From assembly GCA_023412655.1 (NCBI GenBank), contig JAEYNH010000005.1, forward strand, positions 1-16,588: a stretch of DNA of 16,588 bases. Reading direction: 5' to 3'. Position numbers and translations under genes: made by a program. The notes under the pieces are model-generated. The model was not told the origin of the DNA and did no database searches. It saw only the letters and a list, made by a program, of their open reading frames with translations. Shown piece by piece: positions 1-5,889 of the stretch (position 1 is the first letter of the stretch; each line of letters opens with the position of its first letter). Source of the stretch: Pseudomonadota bacterium. Its GTDB lineage: Bacteria; Pseudomonadota; Alphaproteobacteria; Caulobacterales; Caulobacteraceae.

Positions 1-321
1 GTCGAGACCCGCCCGGGCCAGGTCGCAGACGGCCAGCGGGTCGGCGACGGGCAGCACGAGGGTCAACGGTCCCGGCCAGAAGCGCGCGGCCAGGGCCTCG
101 GCGCGGGCGTCGAAGCGGGCGATGCGCCGGGCCGCGGCGAGATCGGCCACATGGGCGATGAGCGGGTTGAAGCTGGGCCGGCCCTTGGCCTGGTACACGG
201 CCGCCACGGCTCGCGCGTTCGCCGCGTCGGCGGCCAGGCCGTAGACGGTCTCGGTCGGCAGCAGGACCAGGCCGCCGGCCTGCAGGGCCCGGGCCGCGGA
301 AATGGGATCGGAGGCGTCCAC
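1..321 (-). CDS. tsaC: Sua5/YrdC/TsaC-family L-threonylcarbamoyladenylate synthase, N-terminal part (truncated by window edge)
   Basis: The enzyme makes threonylcarbamoyl-AMP from threonine, bicarbonate and ATP, the first step of t6A37 tRNA modification in the cytoplasm. I translated 107 residues from the minus strand. They contain the family core LPTETVYGLAADA (about residues 21-33), then YQAKGRPSFNPLIAHV with the conserved Lys-Gly-Arg-Pro and Asn-Pro-Leu, then a FWPGPLTLVLP segment, all in the expected order. The start is the GTG at 321: an in-frame TAA lies four codons upstream (331-333) and no other start codon falls between. No convincing Shine-Dalgarno precedes it. The 3' end lies outside the window, so a short TsaC type (about 190 aa) cannot be told from a long Sua5 type (about 310-340 aa). 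It is divergent from the acyl-CoA dehydrogenase, with 73 bp between the starts. Confidence 0.88.
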   Translation of the reverse strand, partial: MDASDPISAARALQAGGLVLLPTETVYGLAADAANARAVAAVYQAKGRPSFNPLIAHVADLAAARRIARFDARAEALAARFWPGPLTLVLPVADPLAVCDLARAGLD

Positions 322-379
322 GAAGGGGCGTTACACGAGGGCTGACCCTAACGGCAACTTTCGCCGCCCGGGCCAGGGG

Positions 380-387
380 TCTAGAAC
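380..387 (+). promoter_or_regulatory. Possible -10 element for a near-leaderless acyl-CoA dehydrogenase mRNA
   Basis: TCTAGAAC matches seven of eight positions of the Caulobacter housekeeping -10 consensus GCTANAWC. If used, transcription would start at about 393-396, on or next to the ATG at 395, giving a leaderless or almost leaderless mRNA. No Shine-Dalgarno is visible before that ATG, which fits. No good TTGAC-type -35 was found at the right distance, so this is a suggestion only. Confidence 0.33.
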
Positions 388-394
388 GCGCCCC

Positions 395-2143
395 ATGACC
401 TTCCGCGCCCCCGTCCGCGACCTCGCCTTCGCCCTCAAGACCGTCGGCCACCCCGAACTGGTCAAACGGGCTTTCCCCGACCTGGATGAAGACACCGTGC
501 AGGCGGTGCTGGAAGCCGCCGGGGCGTTCGCCGACAACGAGCTCGCGCCGCTCAACCGGGTGGGCGACCAGAAGGGCGCCACCTACGCCAACGGGTCCGT
601 CACCGCCGCCCCCGGCTTCGCCGCCGCCTACCGGGCCTTCGCCGAGCAGGGTTGGAACTCGCTCTCGGCGGAGCCGGAGTTCGGCGGCCAGGGCCTGCCC
701 AAGGCCATGGAGCTGGCGGTGTTCGAGATGGTGCAGGCGGCCAATATGGCCTTCGGCCTCTGCCCCATGCTGACCCAGGCGGCCATCGAGGCCCTGACCC
801 TGCACGGCACGGAGAAGCAGAAGACCCTGGTGCTGCCGAAGCTGGTGTCGGGCGAGTGGACCGGCGCCATGGTGCTGACCGAGCCGCAGGCGGGCACCGA
901 CCTGGGCGCCCTCACCAGCCGGGCCGAGCCGGACGGGAACGGCGGCTACCGGCTCTATGGTCAGAAGATCTTCATCACCTGGGGCGACCACGACGCCACC
1001 GACAACATCATCCACCTGGTGCTGGCGCGCACTCCCGACGCGCCGCCCGGGGTGAAGGGCATCAGCCTGTTCCTCACCTCGAAGTTCGAGCTGAACGACG
1101 ACGGGAGCCTGGGGCCGCGCAACGACTTCCGGCCGGCCTCGATCGAACACAAGCTGGGCATCCACGGCTCGCCCACGTGCGTGATGCTCTACGACGGCGC
1201 CAGGGCCGAGCTGGTGGGCGAGCTTGGCCAGGGGCTGGCCCACATGTTCGTGATGATGAACGCCGCCCGGCTGCAGGTGGGCGTCCAGGGCGTGGCGATC
1301 GCCGAGCGGGCCTTCCAGCAGGCCCTGGCCTTCAGCCTCGAGCGCAAGCAGGGGCGCGCGGTCTGGTCGGGCGAGTATCCGGCGCCGATCTACGATCACC
1401 CCGACGTGCGGCGCACCCTGATGCTGACCAAGGCCAAGATCGAGGCCGCCCGGGGCATCTGCCTGACCACGGGCGTGCTGGCGGACCTGGCGCGGCTGGC
1501 GGACAGCGAGGAGGAGCGGACGGCGGCCCGGGCGCGGCAGGAGCTGCTGACGCCCATCGCCAAGGCCTGGTCGACGGACCTGGGCGTCGAGGCCGCCTCG
1601 GCCGGCGTGCAGGTGCACGGCGGGATGGGCTTCATCGAGGAAACCGGCGCGGCCCAGCATTACCGCGACGCCCGGATCGCCCCGATCTATGAGGGCACCA
1701 ACGGTGTGCAGGCGGCCGACCTCGTGGGCCGCAAGGTCAGGGCCAACGGCGGCGAGACCATGCGGAGCCTGTGCGCCGAGATGGCGCTTACCGCCCAGGT
1801 GCTGGCCGACGCCGCGGAACTGGCGCCCATCGGCCGGCGGCTGGCCCAGGGCGTCGTCGCCCTGGAGCAGGCGACCGACTGGCTGGTGTCGGCCGACAAC
1901 GCCGCCGCCCTGGCCGCGTCCACCCCGTACCTGAAGCTGGCGGGGGACGTGATCGGCGGCTGGATCCTGGGCCGCCAGGCCCTGGCCGCCGACGACAGCG
2001 ACGAGCCGTGGATGAAGGCCAAGGTCGCCCTCGCCCGGCTCTACGCCGCCCAGGTGCTGAGTGGCGCCGCCGGCCTGGCCGAGGGGCTGACGGAAGGCTG
2101 GGAGGAACTGGAACCGACGCCGGCCGAGGCGCTCGCCGGCTGA
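395..2143 (+). CDS. Acyl-CoA dehydrogenase with C-terminal extension domain (FadE/DmdC-like)
   Basis: This FAD flavoprotein oxidises an acyl-CoA to the 2-enoyl-CoA and passes electrons to ETF. The 582 residues show the usual order: an N-terminal helix region starting MTFRAPVRDLAF, the middle beta domain with LTEPQAGTDLGAL and KIFITWGDHD, the helical domain with GGMGFIEETGAAQHYRDARI, and IYEGTNGVQAADLVGRK, where E433 is in the position of the catalytic base. A C-terminal extra domain follows from about residue 460 to 575. That layout and the roughly 590 aa length match the subgroup often named 3-methylmercaptopropionyl-CoA dehydrogenase (DmdC), but that name is over-applied and the substrate cannot be read here. 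The ATG at 395 is preferred over an in-frame ATG at 302, because the extra 31 residues do not look like the family and would overlap the divergent tsaC gene. Confidence 0.93.
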   Translation: MTFRAPVRDLAFALKTVGHPELVKRAFPDLDEDTVQAVLEAAGAFADNELAPLNRVGDQKGATYANGSVTAAPGFAAAYRAFAEQGWNSLSAEPEFGGQGLPKAMELAVFEMVQAANMAFGLCPMLTQAAIEALTLHGTEKQKTLVLPKLVSGEWTGAMVLTEPQAGTDLGALTSRAEPDGNGGYRLYGQKIFITWGDHDATDNIIHLVLARTPDAPPGVKGISLFLTSKFELNDDGSLGPRNDFRPASIEHKLGIHGSPTCVMLYDGARAELVGELGQGLAHMFVMMNAARLQVGVQGVAIAERAFQQALAFSLERKQGRAVWSGEYPAPIYDHPDVRRTLMLTKAKIEAARGICLTTGVLADLARLADSEEERTAARARQELLTPIAKAWSTDLGVEAASAGVQVHGGMGFIEETGAAQHYRDARIAPIYEGTNGVQAADLVGRKVRANGGETMRSLCAEMALTAQVLADAAELAPIGRRLAQGVVALEQATDWLVSADNAAALAASTPYLKLAGDVIGGWILGRQALAADDSDEPWMKAKVALARLYAAQVLSGAAGLAEGLTEGWEELEPTPAEALAG

Positions 2144-2178
2144 CGGGACCCGCGGTCGGATGCCCAGGTTCTTCTAAG

Positions 2179-2230
2179 CTTTACCATTTCGCCCTAACGT
2201 CCCGCTGGGGATTGGGGCGAGATGGTAAAG
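2179..2230. promoter_or_regulatory. Long inverted repeat covering the start codon of the hybrid kinase
   Basis: The arms CTTTACCATTTCGCCC (2179-2194) and GGGCGAGATGGTAAAG (2215-2230) are complementary at 15 of 16 positions, and the odd pair is a G-U wobble in RNA. The 20 nt loop holds an inner CCC/GGG pairing (2201-2203 with 2207-2209). The right arm includes the kinase ATG (2222-2224) and the G-rich stretch before it, so the RNA hairpin would hide the translation start. As DNA it could be an operator: each arm carries TTTACCAT, one base from the CtrA half-site TTAACCAT. No T-run follows, so a plain terminator for the upstream gene is less likely. Confidence 0.6.
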
Positions 2231-4129
2231 ATACTTGCGACGCGGCCTGACCGGCTCGGGCTGGTGGGCGAAGCATTCAGCGCATACCAGCTCACGCTGG
2301 CGGGAATGGCGTTCCCGATCTGGGCGCACCTGGGCATCAACGCCCTGGGCGCGGTGGCGGCCATCCTGCTGGGACATCCGGCCATCGGGGCGGCGATGTT
2401 CGTCAGCGCCAGCGCCATCGACATCGTGACGCAACTGTTGGTCCGTCGCTGGCTGAGCGCCAGCCCGGAGGCGGACCAGCGCCGGGGCTTCCGGAAACTG
2501 GCCGCGCTCTGCGTGGTCAGGATCGCCATCTACCTCGCCCCCACGTCGCTGATGGTGGCCAGGGGCGCCGAGGCCGAGCTCGCCTACTTCACCGCCCAGG
2601 CCTGCCTGATCGTGGCCATCGCCCTCGGGGGCGGAGCGCTGTCGCCGCTGATCTTCTGGGCCTTCGTCTCGCCCCTGCTGGCGCTGGGCGCCGGCCTGAG
2701 CATCTTCCTGCTGAGCCCCGCCAACGCCATCGCCGTCCTGACGGGCTGCGCGGTCCTGCTCGCCACCATGGTGATGATCTCGACGACAACCTGCCGCGCG
2801 GTGGCGCTCTGGCACGCGGCGTTCAACGACAACCTCGCCCTGGTGCGCGACCTCGAGGCGGCCCGGGACCAGGCCTTCGCCGAGCGCGCCGCGGCCGATC
2901 GCGCCCGGCAGGAGGCCCGCCGCGCCAACACGGCCAAGTCCAGCTTCCTGGCCACCATGAGCCACGAGATCCGCACGCCGATGAACGGGGTGCTGGGGAT
3001 GGCCCAGTTACTCAAGCGCGACGAGACCGATCCGGTGCAGGTGGAGCGCCTGAACACCCTGATCGACAGCGGCGAGTACCTGCTCTCGATCCTCAACGAC
3101 ATTCTCGACGTCTCGAAGATCGACGCCGGACGACTGGAGATCGTGGCCCGGCCCGAGGACCTGCGCCTGATGCTGGACCGGCTGGTGGGCTTCTGGGGCG
3201 GCCGGGCCGACGAGAAGGGCGTGGCCCTGGGGCTCTCGGTCGCCGGTGACGTGCCCGACTTCGTGCTGGCGGACGCCCTGCGCCTGCGCCAGGTGCTGTT
3301 CAACCTGGTGGGCAACGCCCTGAAGTTCACCGAGGCGGGGGCGGTGGACGTGATCGTCACAGCCCGGCCGATGGACGATGGGCGGGTGCTGACCCGCTTC
3401 TCCGTGCAGGACACCGGGCCGGGCATCGCCGCCCATCACCTGCCGACGCTCTTCGACCGCTTCGCCCAGGGCGAGGAGGCAGAGGCGCGCAAGTTCGGCG
3501 GCACCGGCCTGGGGCTAGCCATCGTCAAGCAGCTCACCCGGCTGATGGGCGGCGAGGTCTGGGTGGAGAGCGAAGTCGGGCGGGGCTCGACCTTCCACGT
3601 CGAGATTCCGCTGGCCCTGGCGGGCGCTTCGGGAGCCGCCGCCCGGCCGCCGGAGCCGGAGCCCGCGCCGCAGGCCGAGTCTTCCCCGGGCCTCGACGGG
3701 CTGAGGATCCTGGCGGTGGACGACAACGCCGTGAACCTGCTGGTGCTGGACCAGCTGCTCAGCACCCTCGGGGCGATGATCGTCAAGGCGGCCAGCGGCC
3801 CGGAAGCGCTCGAGCTCCTGGCGGCGCAGCCCTTCGACCTGGTGCTTATGGACATCCAGATGCCGGACATGTCGGGCCTTGAGGCGCTGCAGCGCCTGCG
3901 CGCCGACCCAGGTCCGAACCAGGACGTTCCGGTGGTGGCCCTCACCGCCGACGTGACGTCGGGGGGGCCGAGCCGCTACCTGACCCTGGGCTTCACCGAC
4001 CACGCCACCAAACCCATCCAGCCCCCGGAGCTGCTGGGGGCCATGGGCCGGGCGCTGGACGCCGCCGGCCAGTCAAAGGAGGCGGCGCAGGGCGGTGCGC
4101 AAGATGGCGCCCAGGTGGCCACAGTCTGA
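2222..4129 (+). CDS. Membrane-bound hybrid sensor histidine kinase with C-terminal receiver domain
   Basis: This 635-residue inner-membrane protein should autophosphorylate and pass the phosphate to its own receiver. About six hydrophobic segments lie at residues 28-50, 52-75, 93-113, 122-138, 140-163 and 168-188, with no recognisable periplasmic sensor domain. A charged, probably coiled-coil linker spans about 205-238. HisKA carries SHEIRTP with phospho-acceptor H248. The ATPase domain has the N-box NLVGNALKF, DTGPGI (397-402) and GGTGLGL (426-432). After a Pro/Glu/Ala-rich linker comes the receiver, with acidic pair D500/D501, phospho-acceptor D544 in LMDIQMPDMSG, and K597. All catalytic residues are present. 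ATG 2222 is the only start after an in-frame TAA at 2195-2197. No partner regulator or phosphotransferase gene is adjacent, so it is an orphan. The signal sensed is unknown, and I do not recognise it as CckA, DivJ, PleC or ShkA. Confidence 0.95.
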   Translation: MVKILATRPDRLGLVGEAFSAYQLTLAGMAFPIWAHLGINALGAVAAILLGHPAIGAAMFVSASAIDIVTQLLVRRWLSASPEADQRRGFRKLAALCVVRIAIYLAPTSLMVARGAEAELAYFTAQACLIVAIALGGGALSPLIFWAFVSPLLALGAGLSIFLLSPANAIAVLTGCAVLLATMVMISTTTCRAVALWHAAFNDNLALVRDLEAARDQAFAERAAADRARQEARRANTAKSSFLATMSHEIRTPMNGVLGMAQLLKRDETDPVQVERLNTLIDSGEYLLSILNDILDVSKIDAGRLEIVARPEDLRLMLDRLVGFWGGRADEKGVALGLSVAGDVPDFVLADALRLRQVLFNLVGNALKFTEAGAVDVIVTARPMDDGRVLTRFSVQDTGPGIAAHHLPTLFDRFAQGEEAEARKFGGTGLGLAIVKQLTRLMGGEVWVESEVGRGSTFHVEIPLALAGASGAAARPPEPEPAPQAESSPGLDGLRILAVDDNAVNLLVLDQLLSTLGAMIVKAASGPEALELLAAQPFDLVLMDIQMPDMSGLEALQRLRADPGPNQDVPVVALTADVTSGGPSRYLTLGFTDHATKPIQPPELLGAMGRALDAAGQSKEAAQGGAQDGAQVATV

Positions 4130-4172
4130 GCCGGCTCTGGTCCTTGGCTGCGGCTCCCGGCATGTTCGGGCC

Positions 4173-4742
4173 GTGACCGCCTCTGCCGATCCGAACTTCT
4201 GGCTGCGCGACCCGGTGACCGTGGCCCGCGACCTGATCGGCTGGGAGCTGCTGGTGAACGGCGTGGGCGGGCGGATCGTGGAGACCGAGGCCTATCACCA
4301 GGAAGACCCGGCCTCGCACAGCTTCTCGGGGCCAACGCCCCGCAACCGGGTGATGTTCGGCCCGCCGGCCCATGTCTACGTCTACCGCAGCTACGGCATC
4401 CACTGGTGCATGAACCTGGTGTGTGGCCCGGACGGCGACGGCGCCGCGGTGCTGATCCGGGCGCTGGAACCCGTCCACGGCCTGGAGATCATGGCCGAAC
4501 GCCGGGGCCTGAGCGACCCCCGGGCGCTTTGCTCGGGTCCTGGCAAGCTCTGCCAGGCGCTCGGCGTGACGCGGGAGCATGACGGGCTGAGCGCCGACCG
4601 GCCGCCCTTCGCCCTGCGGCCGGGGCCCGCGGCGGGCGTGGTCACCGGCCCGCGGATCGGCATCACCAAGGCGGCGGAGAAGCCCTGGCGGTTCGGCGAG
4701 GCCGGCTCGCGCTATCTGAGCCGGCCCTTCCGGCGGACCTAG
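4173..4742 (+). CDS. 3-methyladenine DNA glycosylase, AAG/MPG family
   Basis: This base-excision repair enzyme cleaves alkylated purines from DNA. Family motifs are intact over 189 residues: RIVETEAY, where E39 matches the catalytic Glu and Y41 the base-flipping Tyr of human AAG; DPASHSF with H49; TPRNRVMFGPPAHVYVY; and YGIHWCMN with Y74 and N81, followed by the LIRALEP strand. The GTG at 4173 is chosen because the family homology starts directly after it (DPNFWLRDPVTVARDLIG). Longer in-frame starts (GTG 4095, ATG 4104) overlap the kinase end and add unconserved sequence, so the start is moderately uncertain. It follows the kinase by 43 nt and may be cotranscribed with it. It converges with the peroxiredoxin with a 4 nt overlap at the stop codons. 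Confidence 0.92.
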   Translation: MTASADPNFWLRDPVTVARDLIGWELLVNGVGGRIVETEAYHQEDPASHSFSGPTPRNRVMFGPPAHVYVYRSYGIHWCMNLVCGPDGDGAAVLIRALEPVHGLEIMAERRGLSDPRALCSGPGKLCQALGVTREHDGLSADRPPFALRPGPAAGVVTGPRIGITKAAEKPWRFGEAGSRYLSRPFRRT

Positions 4743-5221
4743 AGCTGGGCCAGCAGGTAGTCGGCGGAGGAGACCTTGAATTCGCCGGGCTGCTCGACGT
4801 TGAGCTGCTTCACCACGCCGTCCTCGACGATCATCGAATAGCGCTGCGAACGCGGGCCCATGCCGAACTTGGAGCCGTCGAAGTCGAGGCCGATGGCCTT
4901 GGCGAAGGCGCCGTTGCCGTCGGCCAGCATGACGATGTCCTCGCCCACGGCCTGATCCTCGGCCCACGCCCGCATGACGAAGGCGTCGTTCACCGAGATG
5001 CAGGCGATCTCATCGACACCCTTGCCCTTCAGCGCGCCCGCCTCCTGCTTGAAGCCCGGCAGGTGCTTGGCCGAGCAGGTGGGGGTGAAGGCCCCGGGGA
5101 CCGCGAACAGGGCGACGGTGCGGCCCCTGAAGAAGTCGTCGGTGGACACCGGCTTGGGCCCCTCGGCCGTGGCCTGGGTGAGGGTCAGGCTGGGCAGTTT
5201 CTCGCCGACTTGGATGGTCAT
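4739..5221 (-). CDS. Type II / Prx5-family peroxiredoxin
   Basis: This thiol peroxidase reduces H2O2 and alkyl hydroperoxides in the cytosol, usually with glutaredoxin or thioredoxin as reductant. The 160 residues carry VPGAFTPTCS with peroxidatic C49 and the GVDEIACISVNDAFVM segment with C74. The 25-residue spacing equals that of plant PrxII and of the first two cysteines of human PRDX5. There is no third Cys for the human-type disulfide, so a 1-Cys or PrxII-like resolving mechanism is expected. ATG 5221 follows an AGGAG Shine-Dalgarno at 8 nt spacing. An ATG seven bases upstream is out of frame. It is divergent from the yqgE-type gene. Its stop overlaps that of the DNA glycosylase, so oxidative and alkylation damage functions sit end to end. 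Confidence 0.95.
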   Translation of the reverse strand: MTIQVGEKLPSLTLTQATAEGPKPVSTDDFFRGRTVALFAVPGAFTPTCSAKHLPGFKQEAGALKGKGVDEIACISVNDAFVMRAWAEDQAVGEDIVMLADGNGAFAKAIGLDFDGSKFGMGPRSQRYSMIVEDGVVKQLNVEQPGEFKVSSADYLLAQL

Positions 5222-5229
5222 GGGCCATG

Positions 5230-5234
5230 CTCCT
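5230..5234 (-). promoter_or_regulatory. Shine-Dalgarno of the peroxiredoxin gene
   Basis: AGGAG on the minus strand, 8 nt before the ATG at 5221. It supports this start over the nearby out-of-frame ATG at 5228. Confidence 0.7.
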
Positions 5235-5252
5235 GGATGGGCTTTGCCATCC
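5235..5252. repeat. Small inverted repeat in the peroxiredoxin leader
   Basis: GGATGG (5235-5240) and CCATCC (5247-5252) form a 6 bp perfect inverted repeat with a 6 nt loop, directly upstream of the peroxiredoxin Shine-Dalgarno. It could be a leader hairpin or an operator half-site pair. It is short enough to be chance. Confidence 0.3.
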
Positions 5253-5307
5253 GCTCTAACCGAACCTCCTTGAAAGCGCCACGAAGACGCTCGACATTCG
5301 GGCGGCG

Positions 5308-5871
5308 ATGGAAAGCGGCTTCCTGTCCGGCCAGCTCCTGATTTCGATGCCCGGGATCTCGGACCCGCGGTTCGAGCGCACGCTTATCCTGATCTGCGCC
5401 CATGACGCGCAGCATGCCATGGGGCTGGCCCTCAACCATCCGGTGGAAGGCCTCACCGTGCCCGACCTGCTGGAGCGGCTGGAGATCGAGTCCACGATCC
5501 GCCTGCCCCCCGACCTCGTGCGCCTGGGCGGGCCGGTGGAGCGGGAGCGCGGCTTCGTCCTGCACACCGACGACTACAAGGGCGAGTTCAGCCTGGAGAT
5601 CGGTGGCGGGGTGGCGCTCACTGCAACCCGCGAGGTGCTGGAAGCCATGGCCAAGGCCGAAGGCCAGCCGCGGCAGGCCCTGCTGGCCCTGGGCTATGCG
5701 GGCTGGGGCGCCGGCCAGCTGGAGCAGGAGATCCGCGAGAACGTGTGGCTGACCTGCGAGGCCGACGAGGCGCTGATCTTCGACGACGACTACGGCTCCA
5801 AATGGGCCCGGGCCCTGGGCAAGCTGGGAATCGATCCCAAGTTCCTGGGCGCCGAGGCGGGGCGGGCCTAG
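5308..5871 (+). CDS. YqgE/AlgH family protein (UPF0301/DUF179)
   Basis: This 187-residue cytosolic protein belongs to a widespread family of unknown biochemical role; AlgH in Pseudomonas was linked to alginate regulation. The family N-terminus GQLLISMPGISDPRFERTL is clear, followed by GLALNHP, the GGPVERERGFVLH segment, and the GYAGWGAGQLEQEIRENVW block typical of the C-terminal half. Length is normal for the family. ATG 5308 leaves only six residues before the conserved GQLL core and fits well, though the upstream sequence has only a weak G-rich ribosome site. It is divergent from the peroxiredoxin (86 bp between starts) and convergent with pdeA, leaving an 18 bp gap. From memory, the C. crescentus gene next to pdeA (CC_3395) is also of this family, which supports conserved order. 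Confidence 0.93.
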   Translation: MESGFLSGQLLISMPGISDPRFERTLILICAHDAQHAMGLALNHPVEGLTVPDLLERLEIESTIRLPPDLVRLGGPVERERGFVLHTDDYKGEFSLEIGGGVALTATREVLEAMAKAEGQPRQALLALGYAGWGAGQLEQEIRENVWLTCEADEALIFDDDYGSKWARALGKLGIDPKFLGAEAGRA

Positions 5872-5889
5872 GCGCCGCCGCCGGCCTGC

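Noticed and set aside
322..394. CtrA or GANTC sites in the tsaC/acyl-CoA dehydrogenase spacer
   Set aside because: No TTAA-N7-TTAA, TTAACCAT or GANTC sequence was found there on inspection.
652..1692. 346-codon frame on the same strand inside the acyl-CoA dehydrogenase
   Set aside because: A frame-shifted reading of the real gene, dominated by Gly, Arg and Ala; the real frame has all family motifs.
3961..3967. Run of seven G in the receiver domain of the hybrid kinase, considered as a phase-variable tract
   Set aside because: The frame is intact across it, the receiver motifs on both sides are in frame, and seven G is not unusual at this GC content.
4095..4172. N-terminal extension of the DNA glycosylase from GTG 4095 overlapping the kinase
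   Set aside because: The 26 added residues do not resemble the family, and homology begins right after the GTG at 4173.
5270..5298. TTGAAA and GACATT with a 17 nt spacer as promoter of the yqgE-type gene
   Set aside because: The -10 half matches only three of six positions and not the Caulobacter octamer, so support is too weak to list as a feature.
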